The position numbers and the translations under genes were made by a program. DNA of 47,485 nucleotides from assembly GCA_028715905.1 (NCBI GenBank), contig JAQUQV010000012.1:1-47485 (forward strand), in the 5' to 3' direction. This DNA comes from Kiritimatiellia bacterium (GTDB lineage: Bacteria; Verrucomicrobiota; Kiritimatiellia; JAAZAB01). Position 1 is the first letter of the stretch. The number at the start of each line of letters is the position of its first letter. The notes below the pieces were generated by a model. The model searched no databases. It was not told the origin of the DNA and was given only the letters and a program-made list of their open reading frames with translations. This document shows, one piece after another, positions 25,936 to 33,539 of the stretch.

Positions 25936-26300
25936 GGCTTGAAGTTCACATCCAACATGCCGCGGAAATCTTTATCCTGTGTCCATAACACAGCTTTGCA
26001 CTGCCGGGCTGTTGCCAGAATCAAACTGTCAGCCATGGCGATTTTATGTTTGATGCTGATCAGGGCCGCGGAGAGAGCGATTGATTCGGTAATTTCTTCA
26101 ACCCGGCCTTTTTTCATTTGCGCAACGGCCTGTAATGCCCGGTCCTCGTCTGCGACCGTATTGACTTTTTTGAAGACCTCGTAGAGCGAAACCACCGAAA
26201 CCAGCAATGTGTCGGTTGCTTCAATAGGCGCGGCAAAATATTGCGCGTTCGGGCCTTCAAAAAAGTATTCAAGCCATGCGGACGTGTCCACCAGATTCAT
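25893..26300 (-). CDS. vapC: Type II toxin, VapC-like PIN-domain RNase
   Basis: A 135-residue PIN protein with the four-acid site: D5 in 'LVDTSAW', E41 in 'SLYEVFKK', D91 in 'IAMADSLILATA' and D109/D111 in 'TQDKDFRG'. The last 14 or so residues ('PAARRQTTPSRRSP') are encoded by DNA that in another frame is GH172 sequence, so the toxin frame runs into the second GH172 fragment, just as the first VapC here runs into an oppF remnant. It overlaps the antitoxin gene by four bases (ATGA). Confidence 0.92.
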   Translation of the reverse strand: MNLVDTSAWLEYFFEGPNAQYFAAPIEATDTLLVSVVSLYEVFKKVNTVADEDRALQAVAQMKKGRVEEITESIALSAALISIKHKIAMADSLILATARQCKAVLWTQDKDFRGMLDVNFKPAARRQTTPSRRSP

Positions 26301-26506
26301 TCGCGGTCTGCCTTTTCGCGTCTGAAACTCCGGTCATATTTACGAAGAAATCCGCGCGTGTTCTTTATGGGCCGCAATGTAACCATCTCAATCCGATCGT
26401 CAAATCCGATGACCTGCATCTGTTCGCCCGGGCTGATGCGCAGGCGCTCTCTTACCGGGCGCGGGATTACCACCTGATACTTGGGCGATACTGTTACAGT
26501 ATCCAT
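26297..26506 (-). CDS. vapB: Type II antitoxin, AbrB/MazE-fold VapB
   Basis: A 69-residue protein beginning 'MDTVTVSPKYQVVIPRPVRE', the swapped-hairpin AbrB DNA-binding fold, with 'ISPGEQMQVIGFDDRIEMVT' and a basic C-terminal tail ('FLRKYDRSFRREKADRE') that should contact the toxin. The ATG at 26506 follows AAAGGAGAACG; an upstream in-frame start at 26530 is rejected. It belongs to a different antitoxin fold from the VapB at 2574, so the two VapBC modules were acquired independently. Confidence 0.9.
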   Translation of the reverse strand: MDTVTVSPKYQVVIPRPVRERLRISPGEQMQVIGFDDRIEMVTLRPIKNTRGFLRKYDRSFRREKADRE

Positions 26507-26529
26507 ATCGTTCTCCTTTTTGTAAAACA

Positions 26530-26556
26530 ATTATCACAACGATACGGTTTGGTCAA
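26530..26556 (-). promoter_or_regulatory. Possible promoter of the second vapBC operon
   Basis: On the minus strand TTGACC (26551-26556) and GATAAT (26530-26535), 15 bases apart, the latter preceded by TGT as an extended -10. The spacer is short. TATC and GATA flank ACAAC at 26532-26544, a small inverted repeat that could be an antitoxin site. Confidence 0.35.
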
Positions 26557-26565
26557 TGCCGATTT

Positions 26566-28890
26566 TCAATTATTATGTCTCTGGCTTGAATTGAGCGGCG
26601 TCTCAAACGTGGTCCGGAGCACGGCTTTCTCGTTTTTGTTTTTCCATTCGCCCGCGGGCCCGATCCCCTTCGCCTTTGACTGCATCTCCACAAACGGGTG
26701 CGGCTCCAGCCAGATGTAGGGATCCATCGGCGGCCCCTTGCTTTCCTCAATGCCGCCGATTGTTTCCCAGCCGGAGTCGTCATAACCCGGGGCGGACCAG
26801 TTGCCTTTCGGGGCGTAGGCGGATTTCCAGCGCGGCGAGGTGCAAATGTCTCCGGCGTGCGTGCGCAGGCAGGCCTGGGCCCACGAGGGATATTCGCGGT
26901 GCACCGTTTGCAGGGCGAGCGCATGTTTTCCCGGCGGAAGCTGCAAGCCGAAAAACCGCATCCGTTCCGGCGCGCCCGCCTCGCCGACGAAGCGGCCGTC
27001 CAGGTAAACGCCGGTCCGCATGTTGCAATAAACGCCGAGGATGACGTTGGACGGGCTGCTGTTGTGCCACAATATCATTTCCGCCATCCGCCGCGCCATC
27101 TCGTTCGTTTCCGCGGCGCGGAATTTTTCGTATTGCCCGCGCGCCGCGGCAAATCCTTTCTCCCTTTCTTCATAACCGATCCGTCGCAGGCGCAGCACGG
27201 AAGCGAAGGGATAATCCGGGTGTTTTTCCAGGAAGGCGTCAATGTGGTCAACCGCGCCGTTGAAATCGCCCAGCCGCTCAAAATCGTTCAGCGCCATCAT
27301 CACGGAAACCGGCGCGAACGGATCATCCGGCGGCGCCCGCGGTATGTTCGCGGAAATATCGGAATCGGCCCGGGCCGGCGCCGATAAATAATAAAAAGAA
27401 ACGCTCTCCATGTATCCGCGGCTGGCGTGGCCGGGGCCGCGCTCAAATTCAAACGCGGCCGACCTTGCAAATTCAACCGGGTCGGTCTGGTGGACGCGGT
27501 ATTGAATGGTTGTGAAAAAGGCTTTCAGCGGCAGACCGTAAAACGGGCGGATCAGGGCATTGCCGTAATACCAGCCCGCATTGAAGTAATCCTCCAGTCC
27601 CGTGCCGTGCCAGCCCGGGAACGGCTCGTTGTCAACCCGGATTGTTTCGTCGCCTTCCAGAATCCACCAGCTTTGATCCAGGCTGGTTACCGCCAGGATG
27701 CAGCCCGCAACTTTTCCGCGTCCCTGCGTTTTGAGGATACGATGGGGTTTCCCGGCGTTCTGCGGGAAGCTTCTTGTCCAGCCAGAATGAAAATAGCCCC
27801 AGGCGTTGGTCCAAACCGGCATTTTTTCCAGCGCGCAGGACGCCTGGAACGAGAGCGGGATGTCCATCTCATTCCGGATTTCAATCCGCGCCGAATCGGC
27901 AAACGGCATCGGAAAACGGGAGTAAAATGTTTGATTGCTGGCGCCGAAATAAGCGCTTTGGAACCTCCGCATCTGCCAGAAGCTGCCGAAAAAATTGCCG
28001 AGCGGAACTTCCACGCTCGGGGCTTCGTTTTTGTCCCAATACATGCGCAGGACTGTTTTGAACATTATTTCGTTGCGTTTCAGAACATTGGTAATTGCGT
28101 TCGCGTCCGGTGTCAGGCGCAGTTCCCGGATTACGGCCGGCCCGGACAGGCGAATAATGTTGACTGACTGCCCGGCCGGGATGGTAACCGCGTTTGTCTC
28201 CGCGCGCAGGTTTTGCGGCAGAAGGGGGTCTTGCGGCAGTTGTTTAAGCGCCGTTCCGGCCTGGATTAACGCGTTGCTCTCCGCCGGCGAGAGAATTTTC
28301 GGAAAACTTTCAACCCGTGTGTGTTTCGGAAGGGGACAATAATTGATCTGGAAGAATATCTTTGGGTCTCCGTTCGGCTTGTAACCGCCTTCTTTGGTCG
28401 TAATCACCAGTCGTTTCCGGTAGGGCAGGGGCGCAAAAGAATACCAGCAGAAAGGTTCATAGGCCGCCAGCGGAGGCTGAAAAGGCGCTTTCCCGCCGCA
28501 AAATTCTTCCAAGGTGGCGTCAATCCGCGGCGTTCTTTCATTGTCAAAATAAAAACGCAGCGGATATTTGCCGTTTTCGGCGCCGGTGAACCAGAAACGC
28601 GAGACATAACCCGGGCCTTTTAAATCCGCCATGACCGCCCAACCGTCCTTTTCTTTCCGCAGAAAATTGTTGTAGTCGGTGTTTCCGCCGGAACGGTCAA
28701 ACGAGGTTGTTATCTGTGTGCCGGGTGAATCCAGCCGGGCCGGGCGGCCGAGATCGCAGATTTCGCGCGCCAGAGAGGTCAAATTCACCTGCGGGGCGGC
28801 GTGTTTTTCCGGGGCGCACCCCTGGATGAAAAGCAAGAGCGCCGAAAGTAACGCTCCCGGAATGAAAATCAATTTCATTTTGAGGCTCAT
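26566..28890 (-). CDS. GH172 (DUF2961) lipoprotein glycoside hydrolase
   Basis: A 774-residue protein with a lipoprotein signal peptide (lipobox 'FIQGC', C25). The DUF2961 domain has 'GPGYVSRFWFTGAENG', 'FYFDNERTPRIDATLEEFCG' and the hallmark 'GWHGTGLEDYFNAGWYYG' (about 426-443). Characterised GH172 enzymes act on fructofuranoside or arabinofuranoside linkages. A helical repeat-like stretch follows ('DDPFAPVSVMMALNDFERLG'), then a C-terminal beta-sandwich region ('VYCNMRTGVYLDGRFVGE'). The last nine residues ('LNSSQRHNN') appear foreign: the repeat copy ends 'FETP-stop', whereas here the identity breaks one codon before that stop and the frame runs on toward the VapBC leader. The enzyme should be anchored on the cell envelope. 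Confidence 0.9.
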   Translation of the reverse strand: MSLKMKLIFIPGALLSALLLFIQGCAPEKHAAPQVNLTSLAREICDLGRPARLDSPGTQITTSFDRSGGNTDYNNFLRKEKDGWAVMADLKGPGYVSRFWFTGAENGKYPLRFYFDNERTPRIDATLEEFCGGKAPFQPPLAAYEPFCWYSFAPLPYRKRLVITTKEGGYKPNGDPKIFFQINYCPLPKHTRVESFPKILSPAESNALIQAGTALKQLPQDPLLPQNLRAETNAVTIPAGQSVNIIRLSGPAVIRELRLTPDANAITNVLKRNEIMFKTVLRMYWDKNEAPSVEVPLGNFFGSFWQMRRFQSAYFGASNQTFYSRFPMPFADSARIEIRNEMDIPLSFQASCALEKMPVWTNAWGYFHSGWTRSFPQNAGKPHRILKTQGRGKVAGCILAVTSLDQSWWILEGDETIRVDNEPFPGWHGTGLEDYFNAGWYYGNALIRPFYGLPLKAFFTTIQYRVHQTDPVEFARSAAFEFERGPGHASRGYMESVSFYYLSAPARADSDISANIPRAPPDDPFAPVSVMMALNDFERLGDFNGAVDHIDAFLEKHPDYPFASVLRLRRIGYEEREKGFAAARGQYEKFRAAETNEMARRMAEMILWHNSSPSNVILGVYCNMRTGVYLDGRFVGEAGAPERMRFFGLQLPPGKHALALQTVHREYPSWAQACLRTHAGDICTSPRWKSAYAPKGNWSAPGYDDSGWETIGGIEESKGPPMDPYIWLEPHPFVEMQSKAKGIGPAGEWKNKNEKAVLRTTFETPLNSSQRHNN
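26596..27065. repeat. 470-base direct repeat, copy A (3' end of complete GH172 gene)
   Basis: Pairs with 25420-25889. The identity ends on the left exactly at the last sense codon of GH172 and on the right at 27065, inside the gene. Confidence 0.9.
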
Positions 28891-28950
28891 GGATTAAATC
28901 GTTCCGCCGAGACGCATGGCGGTTTTGTAAAACTTTTATCACTCAGGGCT

Positions 28951-29129
28951 AAATTCAACATAAGAATTTCAATTTTGCCGCAAAAAAAGCGTGAAATTAA
29001 GGTAGGAGCCGGCCCCCCTGTCCGGCGATGCATGTTTTGTCGCCCGGAATCGCCGCATAGGGATGCGGATCGCCCGGAATCGCCGCATAGGGATGCGGCT
29101 CCTACATCGATCAAATACACTTACCGCCT
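28951..29129. repeat. REP/BIME-like dispersed repeat, copy 2, with internal tandem duplication
   Basis: Same element as 4308-4446. Forward unit 29002-29029: GTAGGAGCC, hairpin arms CCGG/CCGG around a C-rich loop, then GGCGAT. Reverse unit 29079-29105 reads GTAGGAGCC and hairpin CCGCAT-CCCT-ATGCGG on the minus strand. Between them a 30-base unit is tandemly duplicated (29041-29070 and 29071-29100, one difference), which copy 1 lacks. The flanks 'AAATTCAA...AATTTCAAT.TTGCCGCAAAAAA' and 'CATCGATCAAAT' are also shared. It fills most of the gap between the GH172 gene and the YfhO-like C-terminal half. Confidence 0.85.
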
Positions 29130-29194
29130 AATTCAAACCGTGTTTACCTTATTCCGGCAAATGTTCGTTGTCAATGCGGGATTCCAAAACCCGT

Positions 29195-29223
29195 TTGACA
29201 TGTCTTCCGCATGCTGGCATATT
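29195..29223 (+). promoter_or_regulatory. Probable sigma-70 promoter for the YfhO C-half/GT2 pair
   Basis: A perfect -35 box TTGACA (29195-29200), a 17-base spacer and CATATT (29218-29223; four of six). Predicted transcription start near 29230, about 30 bases before the proposed ATG. Confidence 0.5.
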
Positions 29224-29259
29224 GGGACAGGAATGCCGGACGCAAAGGATGGAATGGGA

Positions 29260-30546
29260 ATGGAAAAAAAAACGGAGCCCGTGCCCGCTGGAAACGCAAC
29301 GCCTTTATGGGTGAAGTGTTTTCTTGGCTGTGTTTTCGCCGCCGCGCTTGTCATGGCCCTGCGCGCCCTTGGAATCATGACGGATTTCAATGCGCTGGCC
29401 TACCGCCTGTCCGCGGCCGGCTGGGACCATTTCGCCGCGGTTATTCTCCGGAACAAGGTCGCCGCGCTCTGGCATGCCGCCTTCATGACCGTCTGCGCCG
29501 CTCTTTTCATCTGGTTGTTCTGCGCGCGCCGCATCCGGAACAAATATGCTCTGCATGCGGCGCTCTGGCTCCTGGTAACAATCGTTGCGGTGGACGCGTT
29601 TTACCTCTCGCGCCATTACGTAAAAACCATGCCGTTGAAGGCATTTGAGGAAAACGACGTTATCCGCCTGCTCAAAACTCTGCCGGAAAACAGGACGGCA
29701 TGCGTCACTCAGGATGGTTTTTACAACCTCTGGCTCACTTATTTATTTCCCTATCACGGCGTTAAAACTATAAACGTCACCCAAATGCCCCGGATGTCGG
29801 ACGATTACAAAAGATTTTTTGAAGCTGTCGGCCGTAATCCCCTGCGCTTGTGGCGGCTTTCGGCGGTCGGGTTCGTGCTGGCGCCGGCGCAATTCTGGGG
29901 ACAGGTTCAGAACGACCCGGCTATGAAGGACATTTTTGAACTTGTCTACGCTTATAATGTCCGGCCGCTTCCCGCCGGCCGGCAGCGCGGCCAGGCATCG
30001 GCAGGGGTGGAAGTGGTGCCGGCCACGGCCGAACAGCCGGGTCAGCACGTGGTTATGCGTTTTAAGGAGCCGGCCCCGCGCTTTGCGCTGATCGGCTGCT
30101 GGGAGATTGTTGCCGACGCCGAAGCCTTGCGCCGGATCGGCTTGGAAAAACATCAGCTTTCCCGGAAGGTAATGATCGCCCCCGAATGCGTTTCCGGACT
30201 GCCGGATGCTTCCGGGGCCGGCGAGGATGGGCAAGCGCAGATGCTGGAATACCGGCCGGGGAGGATAAAGCTGAAAACCTCGTCCGTAACCCCGGCCATC
30301 CTGCGCGTATCCGAGAAATATGATCCTGATTGGCGCGTCCGAATTGACGGCAAAGAAGGAAAAATTCTGCGCGCCGATTTTATTTTCCAGGGCGTTTATG
30401 TGGAGCCCGGCGTGCACGAAGTGCTTCTTGAATATGCGCCGCCAAAATGGCCGCTTTGCGTTCAAGGGCTTGGGTTGCTGGCGTTTGCCGCGGCGGTTTG
30501 CGTTTTGATCCTGCGCCGCAAAAGATGGTTTTCAGTCCTGCCATAG
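29260..30546 (+). CDS. YfhO-like membrane protein, C-terminal half
   Basis: A 428-residue protein with membrane segments near its start ('CFLGCVFAAALVMALRALGI', 'ALHAALWLLVTIVAVDAFYL'), a soluble domain ('DVIRLLKTLPENRTACVTQD', 'PAILRVSEKYDPDWRVRIDG') and a final helix ('GLGLLAFAAAVCVLILRR'). This is what normally follows 'RNPNKFLHVFQ' in YfhO-family proteins, and it is exactly the part missing from the protein at 12620-13909 on the other strand. The two halves sum to about 857 residues, close to full-length YfhO proteins. The ATG at 29260 has AAGGA ten bases upstream; 29233 and 29254 are alternatives. It is followed after 20 bases by a GT2 gene. Confidence 0.8.
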   Translation: MEKKTEPVPAGNATPLWVKCFLGCVFAAALVMALRALGIMTDFNALAYRLSAAGWDHFAAVILRNKVAALWHAAFMTVCAALFIWLFCARRIRNKYALHAALWLLVTIVAVDAFYLSRHYVKTMPLKAFEENDVIRLLKTLPENRTACVTQDGFYNLWLTYLFPYHGVKTINVTQMPRMSDDYKRFFEAVGRNPLRLWRLSAVGFVLAPAQFWGQVQNDPAMKDIFELVYAYNVRPLPAGRQRGQASAGVEVVPATAEQPGQHVVMRFKEPAPRFALIGCWEIVADAEALRRIGLEKHQLSRKVMIAPECVSGLPDASGAGEDGQAQMLEYRPGRIKLKTSSVTPAILRVSEKYDPDWRVRIDGKEGKILRADFIFQGVYVEPGVHEVLLEYAPPKWPLCVQGLGLLAFAAAVCVLILRRKRWFSVLP

Positions 30547-30566
30547 CACGGCGGCGGTGGAAAATA

Positions 30567-31601
30567 ATGAATAACATGCCAATCCTTTCGGTCGTCATTC
30601 CCACCATCGGTCGTCCGCATGTTTTGCGGGCCGTGGAATCGCTTCTGGCCGCGGAATGGGCGTCCACGCCGGAAATCATCGTCGTTGGCGCGGTCCCCGA
30701 TCAGTTTGTAGCGGAGCGGCTGAAAGACCTGCTCAATCGCAACCCGCACGTGATTCATCTGCCGGTTTCATTCGCGCGCGGCGATTCCAGCGAAAAGAAA
30801 AACGCCGGCTGGAAGGCCGCCCATGCCGGAATCATCGCCTTTCTGGATGATGACGTGGCGGTTGGCAAGAACTGGCCGGCCGCGGTCCTGGAGCCTTTTG
30901 CGGATGAGGCGGTCGGCTTGCTGAGCGGTCCGGGGCTCGTCCCGGACGATATTCCGCTCGTGGCACGGCTCGCGGGCTGGACGCTCGCTTCGCGCGCGGC
31001 CGGCTATGTGCAGGAGCGTTATCAGAAGGGCGGGATTGCCCCGCGGCCGGCGAAATGGTCGCGCTTGATCGGGTGCAACATGGCTTTTCGCCGCAAGGTG
31101 CTGGAAGAAATCGGGGGGTTTGACGCAAATTTCTGGCCCGGCGAAGAAATGCTCGCGGCCCATATCGCAACCGCGCGGAAGGGATGGCGCCTCGTTTTTC
31201 AGCCGCAGGCCATGCTTTATCATTATCCGCGCGCGTCTTACGGGGGGTTCCTTAAACAGATGTTCGGCTATGGCGCGACGCGCATCCGGCTCATCCGCGC
31301 CGGCGCGGAGATTGAGCCGGCGACCCTGGCGCCGATGTTCCTGCTTGTCTCCCTGGCTATCCTGGCGATTGGCGCCTTTTTTTCAAAAATATTTCTGGCG
31401 GCGCTGGTTGTTTGCGCGGCGTTTTATCTCTTTTTCGCGGCCGGCTGCGCTTTTCTTAAATGGCGCGATGAGCGCGATTTCAGGGCGCTCCTGATTTTTT
31501 TCATGGTCCCGGGCATGCATCTCTGTTACGGCCTGGCCGGGTGGATTGAGCTTTTTTTCCCCAACCGCGATTTGAGCGTAAAGCCCGTTGCGCGCGGTTG
31601 A
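30567..31601 (+). CDS. Glycosyltransferase family 2 with C-terminal membrane segments
   Basis: A 344-residue GT-A glycosyltransferase. 'ILSVVIPTIGRPHVLRAVES' is the nucleotide-binding start, 'AFLDDDVAVGKNWPAAVLEP' holds the DxD metal site, and 'MAFRRKVLEEIGGFDANFWP' with 'GEEMLAAHIATARKGWRLVF' is the acceptor/ED region. Two C-terminal hydrophobic stretches ('MFLLVSLAILAIGAFF', 'IFLAALVVCAAFYLFFAAG') anchor it in the membrane. The ATG at 30567 follows GGTGG and excludes 40 upstream residues that overlap the YfhO half. It probably adds a sugar to lipid-linked glycan. Confidence 0.87.
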   Translation: MNNMPILSVVIPTIGRPHVLRAVESLLAAEWASTPEIIVVGAVPDQFVAERLKDLLNRNPHVIHLPVSFARGDSSEKKNAGWKAAHAGIIAFLDDDVAVGKNWPAAVLEPFADEAVGLLSGPGLVPDDIPLVARLAGWTLASRAAGYVQERYQKGGIAPRPAKWSRLIGCNMAFRRKVLEEIGGFDANFWPGEEMLAAHIATARKGWRLVFQPQAMLYHYPRASYGGFLKQMFGYGATRIRLIRAGAEIEPATLAPMFLLVSLAILAIGAFFSKIFLAALVVCAAFYLFFAAGCAFLKWRDERDFRALLIFFMVPGMHLCYGLAGWIELFFPNRDLSVKPVARG

Positions 31602-31612
31602 AATCCGCGCGC
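31590..31612. terminator. GC-rich hairpin between convergent genes
   Basis: GCGCGCGG (31590-31597) and CCGCGCGC (31605-31612) form a perfect eight-base stem with a seven-base loop that contains the GT2 stop codon. It sits between the ends of convergent genes, as bidirectional terminators do, but lacks a clean T-run on either side. Confidence 0.45.
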
Positions 31613-31635
31613 TTAAAATCCGGCCAAATCTGTCT

Positions 31636-32346
31636 TTACGGTCTTTTTTCTGCGAGATAAGCTGCCATGTTTTCCAGCCCCTCCGGCGTGCCCATGTCCA
31701 GCAGGGGCGGGTTGGTTTGAAAAACAAAGATTTTTCCGCCGGCGGCCAGCCGCGGGAAAATTTCATTTTCAATGGATGTGTTTTTGCCGGCGCCGATAAC
31801 CGAGAAAACAGCCGGGTCCATCAGGTATACGCCGGCGTTGATCCAGCCGGCTTGCCTGCTTTTTTTTTCTTCAAACCTGATGATTTTCCCGTTGCCGTCA
31901 AACAGGACGGCGCCGTATCTTCCGGAATCTTCAATGGCGGTGACGGCGATGGTTGCCAGGGCGCCGGATTGACAATGCGCTTTTTCCATCCCGCCGAAAT
32001 CAAGTTCCGGCAGGAGGCTGTCGCCGTTCAGGACCCAGAAGGGGGTTTTTCCGGCGGCGGGAAGCGCATGTTTGATTGCCCCGCCGGTTCCGAGCGGCGC
32101 CGGTTCAATTAAAACTTTCAGGCGCTTGTGAAAAGGCTGCTGTCCGGCCCAGGTTTCAATCATTTCGCCGAGCCGGCCGGCTGCCAGCAGCGCGCAGGAA
32201 ATATTATTGCGGAAAAGCCATTCGGTTTGCCATGCCAGGAAAGGCCGGCCGGCCACGGGGACGAGCGCTTTCGGCAGGTCCGGGAAAAGGGCTCGCAAAC
32301 GCGTGCCCTGTCCTCCGAGCAAAATTATTGCTTTATCGGCTTGCAT
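31636..32346 (-). CDS. hddC: Sugar-phosphate nucleotidyltransferase, HddC-like (heptose-1-phosphate guanylyltransferase)
   Basis: A 236-residue nucleotidyltransferase. The N-terminal signature is 'AIILLGGQGTRLRALFPDLP' with the catalytic lysine in 'LPKALVPVAGRPF'; 'PLGTGGAIKHALPAAGKTPF' and 'WVLNGDSLLPELDF' hold the base-binding and metal-binding residues. Short proteins of this kind that lie beside an HddA-type kinase make GDP-D-glycero-D-manno-heptose. The pairing with the kinase three genes upstream in the same operon supports this; by itself it could also be another mannose/glucose-1-phosphate transferase. Confidence 0.72.
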   Translation of the reverse strand: MQADKAIILLGGQGTRLRALFPDLPKALVPVAGRPFLAWQTEWLFRNNISCALLAAGRLGEMIETWAGQQPFHKRLKVLIEPAPLGTGGAIKHALPAAGKTPFWVLNGDSLLPELDFGGMEKAHCQSGALATIAVTAIEDSGRYGAVLFDGNGKIIRFEEKKSRQAGWINAGVYLMDPAVFSVIGAGKNTSIENEIFPRLAAGGKIFVFQTNPPLLDMGTPEGLENMAAYLAEKRP

Positions 32347-33539
32347 AACTGCAGGAGCGGTTCAACGGTTTGGCGGGTTACGGCCCGCATGTCAAATAGT
32401 TGGCGGACAACGTCCGCCGCCTTCTTTCCGAAATCGCGTCTTAAATCCGGATTATTGGCGAGCGTCAGGAATTTTTTCTTGAATTCCGGCATGTTTTCGG
32501 GTTCAAACAGGAAGCCGTTTTCGCCGTCCCGAATCACTTCCTCAATACTGCGCAGTTTTGCCGCCAGCACGGGCAGGGCGCAGGCCATGTTGTGAATGAG
32601 CGTGCCTGTCATGGCAAAATGGTCGGTCGCCAGCCCGGTGCGCATTGCCAGGCCGATATCGCCGGCGTTGAGGGCGCAATTCACGTCCTCCGGCTTCGGC
32701 AGCCAGCCGGTAAAGACCACGATTTTTTCCAGCATTTTTTCCCTGACCATCCGCCGTAACCGGGGCATTTCCGGGCCGTCGCCGACCAGCAGGAAGCGCA
32801 GGCGCGGACATTTTTCCAGCAGGTCCGGCAAAACCCCGATAATGCGGTCGTTGCCCTTGTTTGGATGAAGAATGCCGTGGTGGACGAGGATGATTTCATC
32901 CGCGGCAAATCCGAACTTGCGCCGGCATTCGGTTTTGTCGGCGGGATGATAGAGCGCGGTGTCGCACGGGTCGTAGACCGGACGGATGATTTCCGGCGGA
33001 ACGCCGGAGCCGGCCAGGAAGTTGCGCGTGGTTTTTGCGCGCGTGAAGATGAGGGGCAGTTTGCGCCAGGCGGCCATGTCCAGCCTGTTGACGGCCCGGC
33101 AGAACGGCCGGAGATACGGTCTTTTCATGGCGTAGATATCCAGGAAAAAATCGGTGATTGTTACGGCCACGTTCGGGCCGAAGAAGATTTTTGCCAGAAC
33201 GGCGCTCAGGGGGAGCGTCTCGTCAATATAAACCGCGTCAATTTTTTTCAGCCGGCAGTGCAGCGCGATCAGCGGCATGAACAGGAGCCAGAACACGGTT
33301 TTAATTATTTTGTCGGTGGTGTTTGCGCGGTCAACGGCGACCGGCAGGATGTGCAGCCGGGCGTTTTTCCGGATTTGCTCCGGGACCGGCTTGGAACTTT
33401 TCAGGCCGTAATAATGAACCGTGCAATCGCGCGCAAGCGCCTCAATTATCCCGGGTAAACAGTGGAAAAGCTCGGCGTGTTCGGCCGGCCCGTAACGGAA
33501 CCAGAAGGCGATTTGCGGGCTGGCGGCGGGATTCGTCAT
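32325..33539 (-). CDS. Glycosyltransferase family 4
   Basis: A 404-residue GT-B glycosyltransferase. The C-terminal domain has 'IILVHHGILHPNKGNDRIIG', 'LRFLLVGDGPEMPRLRRMVR' and 'IGLAMRTGLATDHFAMTGTL', with the late acidic motif 'IEEVIRDGENGFLFEPEN'. It overlaps the kinase gene upstream by four bases (ATGA) and the nucleotidyltransferase downstream by 22, so hddA, this gene and hddC are tightly coupled. That makes it a candidate heptosyltransferase using GDP-heptose, which is an inference from position. Confidence 0.86.
   Translation of the reverse strand: MTNPAASPQIAFWFRYGPAEHAELFHCLPGIIEALARDCTVHYYGLKSSKPVPEQIRKNARLHILPVAVDRANTTDKIIKTVFWLLFMPLIALHCRLKKIDAVYIDETLPLSAVLAKIFFGPNVAVTITDFFLDIYAMKRPYLRPFCRAVNRLDMAAWRKLPLIFTRAKTTRNFLAGSGVPPEIIRPVYDPCDTALYHPADKTECRRKFGFAADEIILVHHGILHPNKGNDRIIGVLPDLLEKCPRLRFLLVGDGPEMPRLRRMVREKMLEKIVVFTGWLPKPEDVNCALNAGDIGLAMRTGLATDHFAMTGTLIHNMACALPVLAAKLRSIEEVIRDGENGFLFEPENMPEFKKKFLTLANNPDLRRDFGKKAADVVRQLFDMRAVTRQTVEPLLQLCKPIKQ

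Noticed and set aside
12599-29204. 12-base inverted near-match (GACATGGTAAAC at 12599-12610; GACATGTCAAAC as the complement of 29193-29204) at the two ends of the proposed inversion
   Set aside because: Ten of twelve matches is within chance for regions of this size, and joining there would not restore an open YfhO frame because the N-half stop remains.
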